A DNA stretch of 64,000 bases from Flavobacteriales bacterium (lineage in GTDB: Bacteria; Bacteroidota; Bacteroidia; Flavobacteriales; UBA7430), in NCBI GenBank assembly GCA_002707145.1, contig PAMD01000014.1, positions 132,657 to 196,656 of the forward strand, read 5' to 3'. The position numbers were made by a program, and so were the translations under genes. Below the pieces are notes generated by a model. The model did no database searches, was not told the origin of the DNA, and was given only the letters and a program-made list of their open reading frames with translations. How positions within the stretch are numbered: the first letter of the stretch is position 1; each line of letters starts with the position of its first letter. Positions 50,876-59,944 of this stretch are shown here, in pieces.

Positions 50876-51361
50876 ATGAGAGAACTTTCGATTATCTTTT
50901 TTACTTTCTACACAGGCCTTGTATTAGCGCAAGCAAAAAAAAACCTTCCCTCTGTAGAGCTCAAATCTCTTGAAGGGAAAACGGTAAATACAATTGATTT
51001 TGAAAACAGTGGAGATCCAATCGTCATTAGTTTTTGGGCTACCTGGTGCAAGCCCTGTGCAAAAGAACTTGACGCTATCTCTGAATTATACGAAGAATGG
51101 CAAGACGAATCTGGAGTAAAAGTAATTGCCATTTCCATTGACGACTCGAGAAATACAGCCAAAGTAGCTCCCTATGCTAATGGAAAAGATTGGCCTTTTG
51201 ATATTTATATTGACGCCAATAGCGATTTAAAAAGAGCTTTAAATGTAAATGCAATTCCACATACTTTTCTTCTAAATGGGAAAAAAGAAATTATTTGGCA
51301 ACACACGTCCTATTTTGATGGAGATGAGGAAGAGCTCTATAATGAAATTTTAAAATTATAA
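50876..51361 (+). CDS. exported thioredoxin-like protein (TlpA/ResA type)
   Basis: The 161-residue protein has a signal peptide (MRELSIIFFTFYTGLVLAQ) and a thioredoxin fold with the redox motif WATWCKPCAKEL (Cys58 and Cys61), IAISIDDSRNTAK and the cis-Pro in NAIPHTFLL. It probably keeps periplasmic cysteines reduced. ATG 50876 gives a proper signal peptide and is preferred over an upstream in-frame ATG at 50834. It opens a plus-strand run with a DUF6029 barrel and an Omp28 lipoprotein that also carries a CxxC. Confidence 0.92.
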   Translation: MRELSIIFFTFYTGLVLAQAKKNLPSVELKSLEGKTVNTIDFENSGDPIVISFWATWCKPCAKELDAISELYEEWQDESGVKVIAISIDDSRNTAKVAPYANGKDWPFDIYIDANSDLKRALNVNAIPHTFLLNGKKEIIWQHTSYFDGDEEELYNEILKL

Positions 51362-51370
51362 GTACTCCTT

Positions 51371-53026
51371 ATGAAACATAAACTTCTTGTTTTTTTTCTC
51401 CTAACAGCAGGTAACCTTTATGCCCAAGGAATTCAAAACGGGCAGTTGAGTGGAAATTTTCAAAGTGACTTTCAATTATATGTGGAAGATGAGGCACTCA
51501 GTTTCAACTTGAACAATCCCAGCTCAGGATTCCCAAATGAACGGGGATTATCCAACGGGTTCGCAAATTTTCTTTATCTGACTAATAATTTCAGCGCGGG
51601 CATCAGATACGAGGCCTATCAAAATGCTCTCCTTGGCTATCCCTCGGGTTACCAGGGTGAAGATATCACCTATCGCTTTGTTCAATTTGAAAAGGACGGC
51701 GTGGACATTACTGTGGGTAATTTTTATGAGCAATTTGGAACCGGGATGATCTTAAGAGCATACGAGGAAAGAAATCTTGGGTATGATAATGCTTTTGATG
51801 GGATTCGAATAAAGTACAGTCCTAAAAATGGAATTTACTTAAAATCTTTGGTTGGACGACAGCGGATATTTTTTGATAAATCGGAAGGGCTTATTCGTGG
51901 ATTAGACACAGAAATTTCTTTAAATGAGTCTTTTTCGATTCTCTCTGAATCAACCGCAAGAATCACAATAGGAGCCAGCTTTGTTAGTAAGTATCAAGCT
52001 GATCTCAATACTCAATATATATTACCAGAAAATGTTGGTTCATGGGCAAGTAGAATGAACTTAAACCATGGTAAATGGCAGTTTGGAGCGGAATATGTCC
52101 ACAAATACAATGATCCATCCTCTGCAAACAATTATATTTTTAAACCGGGAAATGCTTTATTGTTATCTGGGGCCTACTCAAAAAGAGGATTTGGAATTTC
52201 ACTAGCTGCAAAGCGCATTGATAATATGGACTTTCGCTCTGAGAGAGATCAAAATCTCCAGAATGCAATTATCAATTACCTTCCTGCACTGACAAAACAA
52301 CATGCTTATACCTTAGCAACTATTTATCCCTACGGTACAATCTCCACGGGAGAAATGGGTTTACAAACTGATCTAAATTATAAATTTAAGAAAAACTCTC
52401 TTCTAGGAGGAAAATATGGAATGGGACTAATTGCTAACTTTTCTAATGTATATGCCATTGACAAGCAAGCTTTGGATTCCAATACTTCTATAGGAGCAAA
52501 TGGGACAATGGGATATACCTCTGATTTTTTCAAAGTAGGAAAAGAAAAATATTTTCAAGAATTTAGTTTAGAATTATCCAAAAAAATCAATCGAAAAGTA
52601 AAATTCACTGGTACATATATAAATACTGAGTATAACAGTTCTGTTATCGTAGGATACAAATATTTTGGAATGATTTATGCTGATATTTTTGTGTTTGAAA
52701 CTCAATACAAGATAAAGCCAAAACATACCTTAAGAGCGGAAGTCCAACACTTAAAAACAGATCAACATGAAGGAAATTGGGCAATGGCACTAGTTGAATA
52801 TACTGTTTCCCCTAAATACTTTGTCACTATTCAAAACATGTACAATTATGGAAACCAAGTAAACAAACTCAATTACCCTAATCTTACATTTGGATTCAAT
52901 AAAGGAACTAATAGATTGACTCTAGGATATGGGAAACAGAGAGCGGGTATTTTTTGTGTTGGAGGAATTTGCCGAAATGTTCCTGCATCAAACGGATTGA
53001 GTCTTAATATGACAAGTAGTTTTTAG
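51371..53026 (+). CDS. DUF6029 family outer-membrane beta-barrel protein
   Basis: The 551-residue protein has a signal peptide (MKHKLLVFFLLTAGNLYAQ) and then almost continuous amphipathic beta strands. Conserved-looking stretches are GFPNERGLSNGFANFLYLTN, ITVGNFYEQFGTGMILRAYE and FDGIRIKYSPKNGIYLK. These fit the Bacteroidota DUF6029 barrel family. The extreme C-terminus NMTSSF ends in Phe, as outer-membrane barrels often do. Function unknown; the neighbours suggest a role connected with thiol-containing surface proteins. Confidence 0.82.
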   Translation: MKHKLLVFFLLTAGNLYAQGIQNGQLSGNFQSDFQLYVEDEALSFNLNNPSSGFPNERGLSNGFANFLYLTNNFSAGIRYEAYQNALLGYPSGYQGEDITYRFVQFEKDGVDITVGNFYEQFGTGMILRAYEERNLGYDNAFDGIRIKYSPKNGIYLKSLVGRQRIFFDKSEGLIRGLDTEISLNESFSILSESTARITIGASFVSKYQADLNTQYILPENVGSWASRMNLNHGKWQFGAEYVHKYNDPSSANNYIFKPGNALLLSGAYSKRGFGISLAAKRIDNMDFRSERDQNLQNAIINYLPALTKQHAYTLATIYPYGTISTGEMGLQTDLNYKFKKNSLLGGKYGMGLIANFSNVYAIDKQALDSNTSIGANGTMGYTSDFFKVGKEKYFQEFSLELSKKINRKVKFTGTYINTEYNSSVIVGYKYFGMIYADIFVFETQYKIKPKHTLRAEVQHLKTDQHEGNWAMALVEYTVSPKYFVTIQNMYNYGNQVNKLNYPNLTFGFNKGTNRLTLGYGKQRAGIFCVGGICRNVPASNGLSLNMTSSF

Positions 53027-53053
53027 AACAATTCTTTATTTAATATTTCTATC

Positions 53054-53926
53054 ATGTATAATATAAAAAAAATCATTAGTCTTTCGTTTTTAGTATGTCT
53101 TTGTCTTTATTCATGTGACATTATTGATGAGCCTTTTATGACAGTTGTAGAGGATGTAAGTGACTCTTGTGAGTCTTTTTTCTTTGCCTTTGAACCAAAC
53201 GACAACCCAGTGCGCAAAATTTTATTAGAAGATTATACTGGACATACATGCGGAAATTGCCCAAGAGCAGCTGAAAAAGTCAACGAGCTTCAAGAAATAT
53301 TTGAGGATCAATTAGTAGTTCTAGCTATTCATGCAGGCTTTTTCTCTCAGACAAGTTCTACTTACCCTACAGACCTTAGCTCAGATACTGGAGATGCGTG
53401 GGACAATCTTTTTGGAAATAGCAATGCAGGTAATCCTAATGGAATGGTAAATAGAATTAATTATCCAAATGACCATATTTTACAATTTAATGAATGGAAT
53501 CAAGTAATTCAAGCGGAGCTTCTTAAACCGGTATCTATAGATCTAGAGATCGTTGCTTCGTATAATCAGTCCAACAATTTAATCTGCGTAGATGTTCAAA
53601 CTAAAATTTTAAGTAGTACTGATGAATCACTATCGGTAACTGTCTTATTGATTGAAGATAAGATCATCTCCAAACAAACAGACTACCAAATGGAACAAGG
53701 CTACGTAGAAGAATATGAACAGAACCATGTACTTCGAAAAGGATTAAATAGTCCATGGGGAGAATTGATAAGTGAGGAAGGATACGAAGTAGGCAATTAT
53801 TTCACACATCGGTATAGTACTGTCAAAGACTCGTTATGGAACATAGAAAACATCTCTGTAGTGGCTTTTGTAAGTAATATAAATTCTTATGAAGTACTTC
53901 AAGCGGAAGTTTCACACCTTAACTAG
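53054..53926 (+). CDS. Omp28-related lipoprotein with thioredoxin-like CxxC
   Basis: The 290-residue protein has a lipoprotein signal (SFLVCLCLYSCDII). The domain VRKILLEDYTGHTCGNCPRAAEKVNEL contains a thioredoxin-type CGNC, followed by VVLAIHAGFFSQ and GNPNGMVNRINY; later strands form the Omp28 C-terminal part (VTVLLIEDKIISKQTDY, ENHVLRKGLNSPWGE-like). Omp28 was first described as a surface lipoprotein of Porphyromonas (known). It lies in a run with TlpA and DUF6029 proteins. Confidence 0.88.
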   Translation: MYNIKKIISLSFLVCLCLYSCDIIDEPFMTVVEDVSDSCESFFFAFEPNDNPVRKILLEDYTGHTCGNCPRAAEKVNELQEIFEDQLVVLAIHAGFFSQTSSTYPTDLSSDTGDAWDNLFGNSNAGNPNGMVNRINYPNDHILQFNEWNQVIQAELLKPVSIDLEIVASYNQSNNLICVDVQTKILSSTDESLSVTVLLIEDKIISKQTDYQMEQGYVEEYEQNHVLRKGLNSPWGELISEEGYEVGNYFTHRYSTVKDSLWNIENISVVAFVSNINSYEVLQAEVSHLN

Positions 53927-53931
53927 TAAAA

Positions 53932-54528
53932 ATGAATAAAATTTTCTTCACGGCCTTATTGATAATTTCCATTGAAGGGATGGCTCAAAAATTTAAAGCT
54001 GGTTTTATTACCGGATTAAATACTAGTCAAATCTCTGGAGATCAGATTTCCGGCTACAACAAACTTGGAGTAAAACTGGGAACCTTTATTAACTATCCCT
54101 TAAATAAAAACTATAATCTTCAAGTAGAACTTCAACTAAGTCAAAAGGGAAGTAAAAAACCTTTTATCGAAAATAGCCCCCAAACTTATTCTTTCCAATT
54201 AAATTACATAGAAATACCTATTTCTTTCGACTATAAAGTCCGTCAATTTTTATCATTAGAAAGTGGATTATCTTTTGGTTATCTTCTTAGTTACAAAGAA
54301 GAAAATGAATTTGGCGAAATAAGAACAGCTGATCCAAATGATATAGCAATAGATTTCATGTTAGGGGCAAATCATCAATGGAAGAAAAATACTAGAATTA
54401 ATTTTCGATATAGCCACTCAATTATCCCTATTCGACCCCACTCATCTGGTGGGAAATGGAGTTTGAATAAAGGCCAAAACTCTTCTGTTATCTCACTTTC
54501 TTTATACTACCAAATCCCTGTATTATGA
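53932..54528 (+). CDS. small outer-membrane beta-barrel protein (porin family, PorT-like)
   Basis: The 198-residue protein has a signal peptide (MNKIFFTALLIISIEGMAQ) and an eight-strand-type barrel: FKAGFITGLNTSQISGD, KLGVKLGTFINYPL, NLQVELQLSQKGSK, LNYIEIPISFDYKVR, FLSLESGLSFGYLLSYKEE. This is the general outer_membrane_beta-barrel domain of Bacteroidota, which includes PorT, but the sequence does not single out PorT. Its stop overlaps the ubiX start by four bases. Confidence 0.85.
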   Translation: MNKIFFTALLIISIEGMAQKFKAGFITGLNTSQISGDQISGYNKLGVKLGTFINYPLNKNYNLQVELQLSQKGSKKPFIENSPQTYSFQLNYIEIPISFDYKVRQFLSLESGLSFGYLLSYKEENEFGEIRTADPNDIAIDFMLGANHQWKKNTRINFRYSHSIIPIRPHSSGGKWSLNKGQNSSVISLSLYYQIPVL

Positions 54529-55085
54529 AACATAAAATTATTGTAGCTATTAGTGGAGCCAGTGGTTCAATATACGCGAAAGTTTTGCTTGACAAATTGG
54601 TTCAAATGAGTGATCAAATTGACTCGGTAGGTATAGTTATGTCAAAAAATGCAGAAGATGTATGGCGGTTCGAACTTGGTAACGAAGACTTCAAAAAATA
54701 TCCTTTTGTTTATTATAATAAACATGACTTCATGGCACCTTTTGCATCTGGGTCTGCTCAATTTAACACAATGTTTATTGCTCCATGCTCCATGGGTACG
54801 CTTGGGAGAATTGCCGCGGGGATATCTGATGATTTGGTCACTCGAGCTGCCGATGTGATCCTAAAAGAAAGAAGGAAACTCATTTTAATTAACAGGGATA
54901 CTCCCCTAAACCTGATTCACATCAATAATATGAAATTGCTAACTGAAGCAGGAGGAATTATTATGCCTGCATCTCCATCATTTTATAGTCTCCCAAAGTC
55001 TTTTGAGGAACTTGCTGCAACTGTTGTTGACCGGGCTATAGACATTGCGGATTTTAAACAAAAAAGTTATCGTTGGCGTTCTTAA
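54525..55085 (+). CDS. ubiX: UbiX-family flavin prenyltransferase
   Basis: The 186-residue protein makes prenylated FMN, the cofactor of UbiD-type decarboxylases. Motifs are IVAISGASGSIYAKVLLDKL, TMFIAPCSMGTLGRIAAGIS, VILKERRKLILINRDTPLN and the C-terminal GGIIMPASPSFYSLPKSFEE. No ubiD is in the window. ATGA overlap with the porin gene puts it at the end of the TlpA-to-ubiX run. Confidence 0.94.
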   Translation: MKHKIIVAISGASGSIYAKVLLDKLVQMSDQIDSVGIVMSKNAEDVWRFELGNEDFKKYPFVYYNKHDFMAPFASGSAQFNTMFIAPCSMGTLGRIAAGISDDLVTRAADVILKERRKLILINRDTPLNLIHINNMKLLTEAGGIIMPASPSFYSLPKSFEELAATVVDRAIDIADFKQKSYRWRS

Positions 55086-55219
55086 ACTTCTTTAGAAACT
55101 GATCAACAAAAAACTTTATTTTTTTTCACCAATAAAAAATTTATTTTCAATATGATTGAAATTAGTAAATAAAGCAATGAAAAAGTAAGTTTTAAGGCAT
55201 TCCGTTAAAGAAAGAATAT

Positions 55220-56239
55220 CTAAAATAAGCTTAATTTATTGTGGTAAACTTTACCCAAGTGTATATATGCAGCTTCTGTAGCCATACGACCTCTTTGGGT
55301 CCTGAGAATATACCCTTCCTGAATTAAATAAGGCTCGTATACTTCTTCTAAAGTAGACGCCTTTTCACTGACTGCAGTAGAAATAGTTCCCACACCCACT
55401 GGCCCACCCTTGAACTTATCAATGATGGTCTCTAAAATCATAATATCCATCTCATCCAATCCCTTTTTATCTACTTTGAGAGAATCCAAAGCAATGTTAG
55501 TGATATCCATATCAATGACTCCCGAACCTTTGATTTGGGCAAAATCTCTAACTCTTCTCAATAGAGCATTGGCGATTCTTGGTGTCCCCCTACTGCGTTT
55601 GGCAATTTCTCCTGCGGCATCTAATTCGATAGGAACATCTAAAATACCCGCTGACCTATCAACAATTTTAGTTAATAATTCTGTGTTATAATATTTGAGT
55701 CTGGTGTTGATTCCAAATCGAGCCCTAAGCGGCGCCGTTAGTAAACCAGATCTGGTAGTAGCCCCAATAAGTGTGAAAGGATTTAAATTAATTTGAACAG
55801 AGCGAGCATTTGGACCAGACTCAATCAAAATATCAATTTTAAAGTCTTCCATGGCAGAATACAAATATTCTTCAACAACAGGAGATAAACGATGGATCTC
55901 GTCGATAAATAAAACATCACGTTCTTCTAAATTTGTCAATAATCCAGCCAAATCTCCTGGTTTGTCTATCACGGGACCTGATGTAATTTTCACATTTACT
56001 CCCAATTCATTTGCAATTACACCAGCCAAGGTGGTTTTACCCAAACCAGGAGGTCCATGCAATAAAACATGATCCATAGCATCGACTCTCTGATTTGAAG
56101 CAGATACAAATACCTGAAGATTGTTAACTGCTTTCTGTTGGCCTGAAAAATCATTAAAAGAAACAGGTCGAAGCTTAATTTCAAATTCGTTTTCTTCGGG
56201 ATTTACATCTTCAAATGAGGTGTCTGAGTGTTCAGTCAT
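55220..56239 (-). CDS. ruvB: Holliday junction helicase subunit RuvB
   Basis: The AAA+ motor drives RuvA-bound Holliday junctions. The protein of about 339 residues has [20 protein letters not shown], Walker [16 protein letters not shown], Walker [11 protein letters not shown], sensor [20 protein letters not shown] with the Arg finger, and a winged helix at the end ([20 protein letters not shown]). ATG 56239 is used; an extension to 56260 lacks similarity. The promoter lies just upstream. ruvC is at 59 kb, separated. Confidence 0.95.
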   Translation of the reverse strand: MTEHSDTSFEDVNPEENEFEIKLRPVSFNDFSGQQKAVNNLQVFVSASNQRVDAMDHVLLHGPPGLGKTTLAGVIANELGVNVKITSGPVIDKPGDLAGLLTNLEERDVLFIDEIHRLSPVVEEYLYSAMEDFKIDILIESGPNARSVQINLNPFTLIGATTRSGLLTAPLRARFGINTRLKYYNTELLTKIVDRSAGILDVPIELDAAGEIAKRSRGTPRIANALLRRVRDFAQIKGSGVIDMDITNIALDSLKVDKKGLDEMDIMILETIIDKFKGGPVGVGTISTAVSEKASTLEEVYEPYLIQEGYILRTQRGRMATEAAYIHLGKVYHNKLSLF

Positions 56240-56257
56240 AACAGAAATCAATCTAAA

Positions 56258-56290
56258 CAAATGTAATTAAATTTTTTGGGTCTAAACAAA
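56258..56290 (-). promoter_or_regulatory. promoter of ruvB (-33 TTTG, -7 TACATTTG)
   Basis: On the minus strand TTTG (56290-56287), 21 bases, then TACATTTG (56265-56258), and 18 bases to the ATG. Both boxes and the spacing agree with the Bacteroidota consensus; this is among the best promoters in the window. Confidence 0.65.
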
Positions 56291-56375
56291 ACAGGTGAAG
56301 CGAAAAAAAAAACAATAAGTAAAAAAAAGGATAAAAAAATACTTTATATTTTTATACAAATAAATTAGAGAGATT

Positions 56376-56404
56376 TTTGGACTAATAACTAAATTATAAA
56401 TTTG
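56376..56404 (+). promoter_or_regulatory. promoter of the fatty acid transporter (-33 TTTG, -7 TAAATTTG)
   Basis: TTTG (56376-56379), 17 bases, TAAATTTG (56397-56404), 26 bases to the ATG at 56431. It matches the consensus with a slightly short spacer. Confidence 0.55.
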
Positions 56405-56430
56405 ATATTTTAGCATTTTAAAATTGCTTT

Positions 56431-57819
56431 ATGAAACTTGCGAATCAGATTGAAAAATTATTTAAACTGCTTCTGCCCAATCCATTTACGATTGCCGTCA
56501 TTCTAACATTTGTCAGTATGATCACTGCATTTTGTTACAACTGGGACAACTCGAAAGACTTTGGACACCAATGCATTACAATAATAAGCTATTGGGAAGA
56601 AGGATTATGGAATCCCTCACTACTTGTTTTTTCCATGCAAATGGTTTTGATGCTTGTGTTGGGGAATGTTTTGGCACTAAGTAAACCCCTCATAAAAGGG
56701 ATTAACTTTATGACTAAATTCTGTAATAATACAGCAAAATCTGCCTTTTGGGTCTGTTTACTCAGTCTGATTATTAGTTTATTCAATTGGGGATTAGGCC
56801 TTATATTTGGCGCGCTTTTTGCCAGAAAAGTTGCAGAAAATGCTAAGAAAAAAAATTGGGTGATTCACTACCCTCTTGTCGGAGCATGTGGATATGCTGG
56901 TCTAATGGTATGGCATGGAGGTTTTTCTGGATCCGCACCAGTTAAAGTTGCAGAAGTGGGCCATCTTAAATCTTTGATGGCAGACATATACTCTGCAAAA
57001 AAACTAGCAGCACTTCCAGATCATTTGACTTTTGCCGAAACAGTCCTATCCCCTATGAATATATTTGTATCAGCATGCCTTCTTATTATGCTACCAATAT
57101 TGGTTTTCGGAATTGGATCGAAAATAAAAAGTAAGCCATTCCAGCTAAATCCCTTGATAATTGATGATGTTCCAATCGCGATAAATGGTGCTGAAAAATT
57201 AGACCATTCGAAAGTATTGGCACTAATATTAGGACTTGGAATTATCAGCTTTTCATTTTACAAGGCCTTTCTTCTTCCACAAAATATCAATCTTAATTTT
57301 ATCAATCCAAACTTTATCAATTTCTCCCTATTGGGGCTATGCATCCTCTTTCATGGAAACTTCTATCGATTCCTTAAGGCAATTGAGAATGCAATTGGAG
57401 GAACTTCAGGCATTTTAATTCAATTTCCTTTATATTTTGGTATTATGGGTTTAATGAAACATTCTGGAATAGTTGTTGGTCTATCAGATTTTTTTGTGCA
57501 AATATCCTCAGAACAAAACTTTCCTCTTTTCACTTTTTTTAGTTCAGGTATAGTAAACATATTTGTGCCTAGTGGGGGCGGGCAATGGGCTATACAAGGA
57601 CCCATACTCATTGAAGCATCTCAGCAATTAGGAATACAATTAGGGAAAAGCATAATGGCTATGGCATACGGGGATCAAATAACAAATATGCTTCAACCAT
57701 TTTGGGCACTTCCTTTATTGGGAATCACAGGACTAAAAGCAAAGGAGATTCTACCATACACACTAATACTAATGATTATGGGAGTCATTATTTTCATTGG
57801 AGGACTGTTAATTTTTTAA
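56431..57819 (+). CDS. short-chain fatty acid transporter (AtoE family)
   Basis: The 462-residue protein has about 11-12 membrane segments. AtoE features are LFKLLLPNPFTIAVILTFVS, VCLLSLIISLFNWGLGLIFG, AGLMVWHGGFSGSAPVKVAE, SSGIVNIFVPSGGGQWAIQG and MAYGDQITNMLQPFWALPLL. The family imports short-chain fatty acids such as acetoacetate or butyrate. It stands as a single gene with its own promoter, convergent with the permease gene. Confidence 0.92.
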   Translation: MKLANQIEKLFKLLLPNPFTIAVILTFVSMITAFCYNWDNSKDFGHQCITIISYWEEGLWNPSLLVFSMQMVLMLVLGNVLALSKPLIKGINFMTKFCNNTAKSAFWVCLLSLIISLFNWGLGLIFGALFARKVAENAKKKNWVIHYPLVGACGYAGLMVWHGGFSGSAPVKVAEVGHLKSLMADIYSAKKLAALPDHLTFAETVLSPMNIFVSACLLIMLPILVFGIGSKIKSKPFQLNPLIIDDVPIAINGAEKLDHSKVLALILGLGIISFSFYKAFLLPQNINLNFINPNFINFSLLGLCILFHGNFYRFLKAIENAIGGTSGILIQFPLYFGIMGLMKHSGIVVGLSDFFVQISSEQNFPLFTFFSSGIVNIFVPSGGGQWAIQGPILIEASQQLGIQLGKSIMAMAYGDQITNMLQPFWALPLLGITGLKAKEILPYTLILMIMGVIIFIGGLLIF

Positions 57820-57830
57820 AGAAATTATTC

Positions 57831-58880
57831 TCAGATATTTTTTACTTGCAACTTATCTCTTAGCATGTTACCTACCAACATAAAAGACAATACTAACAAA
57901 ACAATGGCTAGTCCAGGAGCTATGGCCAAGTAAGCCTTATCTAGGATGATATAAGTATAATGATTTTTGATCATCCCCCCCCAAGAAGGAATAGGAGCTT
58001 GTGTTCCAATACCCAAAAAACTTAGGCCCGCTTCTATGAGGATTGCAGAAGCAAAATTAGCTGCGGAAATCACAATGATTGGACTAGTGATATTCGGTAA
58101 AATATGTCTTAACATTATGCGAAAATCAGTAAAACCGATCATCTTGACTGCTTTAATATAATCCATCTCTTTTAAACCCATCACCTGACCTCTAACAACT
58201 CTAGCTACTTCAACCCACATAGTTAAACCAACAGCGATAAAAACCTGCCAAAAGCCTTTCCCTAAAGCTAAACTAATCGCGATAACCATCAATAAAGTGG
58301 GTACAGACCATACTATATTGATGAGCCACATAATGAATCGGTCGATAGTCCCCCCGAAATATCCAGAAATTAAACCTAAACTAATGCCAATAATAAGAGA
58401 TATCAACACAGAAATGAACCCAATCGCTAAGGAGATACGCGTACCTATAATCAATCGACTAAGTAAATCTCGACCGAACCTGTCTGTCCCGAGATAAAAA
58501 ACTTTCTCAAAACTACCCTCACCTGATTTCGTATATAATTCAGAGACCGACATTTCTTTTTTATTAAGAGCATTATAGGGACTATAAATAATTTTGGTGC
58601 CTTTAAATTCGAATGATGAAATAGGTAAAAGAGTAAAAGGTTTGATATCTCCATAGAGAAGTTGATCCATCCAAGAAGGTGATGAAGCAACAAACTTTTT
58701 CCTCTGCTTTAAAAAAAGAACTTTACTCCCTGGATCCAGAGTGCTTAACTCTAAATGCATTTGATTCGCAGAAGGACTATTGTCCGGCACTATAAAATAG
58801 GCGAAAGTAGAAATTATAAAACTAAATATAATAAACATAAGTCCAACTGATCCAGGAATATGTAATTTACTTTTCTTCAA
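57831..58880 (-). CDS. ABC transporter permease (DppC/OppC type), orphan
   Basis: The 349-residue protein has an N-terminal membrane segment (about 12-32), a periplasmic insertion (about 35-125) and five C-terminal segments. The binding-protein-dependent permease signature is VEVARVVRGQVMGLKEMDY (EAA loop), followed by LEAGLSFLGIGTQAPIPSW-type sequence ILIEAGLSFLGIG. It belongs to peptide/nickel importers of the DppC class. No substrate-binding protein, DppB or ATPase lies next to it. The start is TTG 58880; a TAGTTTTG box is 11 bases upstream. Confidence 0.88.
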   Translation of the reverse strand: MKKSKLHIPGSVGLMFIIFSFIISTFAYFIVPDNSPSANQMHLELSTLDPGSKVLFLKQRKKFVASSPSWMDQLLYGDIKPFTLLPISSFEFKGTKIIYSPYNALNKKEMSVSELYTKSGEGSFEKVFYLGTDRFGRDLLSRLIIGTRISLAIGFISVLISLIIGISLGLISGYFGGTIDRFIMWLINIVWSVPTLLMVIAISLALGKGFWQVFIAVGLTMWVEVARVVRGQVMGLKEMDYIKAVKMIGFTDFRIMLRHILPNITSPIIVISAANFASAILIEAGLSFLGIGTQAPIPSWGGMIKNHYTYIILDKAYLAIAPGLAIVLLVLSFMLVGNMLRDKLQVKNI

Positions 58881-58988
58881 GATTTTTTTTTCAAAACTAC
58901 AAAATATTAAGAGAAATTAATTTGGTCAAAATCCAAGAGTAAATGAGTATATTTACAACTAGGTTGCTAAATAATTTAATGAAATTCG

Positions 58989-59543
58989 TTGAAAAAAGAA
59001 AAAATCATATTGGGGATCGATCCAGGAACTTCAATTATGGGCTTTGGTTTGGTTCGAATGAAGGGCTCGAATTTTGAAATGGAAATGATGGATGTGCTAA
59101 TCCTAAATAAGATTAAGGATCCTTATCTAAAACTTCAAAAGATTTTTCAAAGAACATTGGCTATAATAGATCATTATCATCCAGACGAGGTCTCGTTAGA
59201 AGCGCCTTTTTATGGAAAAAACGTGCAATCTATGCTCAAACTTGGGAGAGCACAAGGTGTGGCAATGGCAGCAGCATTGCAAAGAGAAATTCCTGTAACA
59301 GAATATGCCCCTTTGAAAATTAAAAAAGCTGTGACCGGTCTTGGTTCCGCTTCTAAGCAACAGGTTGCAAGTATGCTAATGCAAATTCTAAATATGAAGG
59401 AAATGCCCAAGTATCTTGACGCGACTGATGGATTGGCTGCTGCGGTTTGTCACGGTCTTCAGAATGGAAACTCGGTAATTAAAAGAAATGGAAATTCTTG
59501 GGCAAGTTTCATTCAGGAAAACAAAGGAAGAGTAAGTGGTTAA
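58989..59543 (+). CDS. ruvC: Holliday junction resolvase RuvC
   Basis: This dimeric endonuclease cuts Holliday junctions moved by RuvAB. The 184-residue protein has IILGIDPGTSIMGFGLV (first catalytic Asp), VSLEAPFYGKNVQSMLKLGR (Glu), KIKKAVTGLGSASKQQVASM and the C-terminal acidic pair region DATDGLAAAVCHGL. The start is TTG 58989; the nearby ATG at 58979 is out of frame. It is convergent with the HIT gene two bases on. Confidence 0.95.
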   Translation: MKKEKIILGIDPGTSIMGFGLVRMKGSNFEMEMMDVLILNKIKDPYLKLQKIFQRTLAIIDHYHPDEVSLEAPFYGKNVQSMLKLGRAQGVAMAAALQREIPVTEYAPLKIKKAVTGLGSASKQQVASMLMQILNMKEMPKYLDATDGLAAAVCHGLQNGNSVIKRNGNSWASFIQENKGRVSG

Positions 59544-59545
59544 AT

Positions 59546-59944
59546 TTATTTTTTTATTCTGCTTCGAATTTTTTCAGAAATCATTTCCATCTCAATACTC
59601 GACAAAGAAATTTTTGGATTCGAAAAATTAATATCCCCCATAGACTGGAGAGGAACCAAGTGGACATGTGCATGAGGAACTTCTAAACCTATGACAGCAA
59701 TCCCTACTCTTTTACATGAAATACAACTCTCTATTGCTTTAGCTAACAATTTAGAAACATCCCAAAGTTCGTGATAGATATTAGTGTCAATATCAAAAAT
59801 TGAATCAACTTCTTTTTTGGAGACCACCAATACGTGTCCTTTAACAAGAGGGGAAATATCTAAAAAAGCTAGGCAATTTTCTGTTTCATATATCTTATAG
59901 CTAGGAAGGGTTCCATTTACTATCTTTGTAAAAATACTAGCCAT
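59546..59944 (-). CDS. HIT family nucleotide-binding hydrolase
   Basis: The 132-residue protein is a histidine-triad hydrolase: SIFTKIVNGTLPSYKIYE, CLAFLDISPLVKGHVLVVSK and the triad VPHAHVHLVPLQ (H-x-H-x-H). HIT proteins cleave nucleoside phosphoramidates and similar compounds. Its ATG shares one base with the greA stop, so it follows greA in an operon, as in many Bacteroidota. Confidence 0.93.
   Translation of the reverse strand: MASIFTKIVNGTLPSYKIYETENCLAFLDISPLVKGHVLVVSKKEVDSIFDIDTNIYHELWDVSKLLAKAIESCISCKRVGIAVIGLEVPHAHVHLVPLQSMGDINFSNPKISLSSIEMEMISEKIRSRIKK

Noticed and set aside
55145..55161. TTTCAAT-ATG-ATTGAAA hairpin between ubiX and ruvB ends
   Set aside because: Pure AT-rich stem with one G-C type pair at each side and no T-run; too weak to call a terminator.
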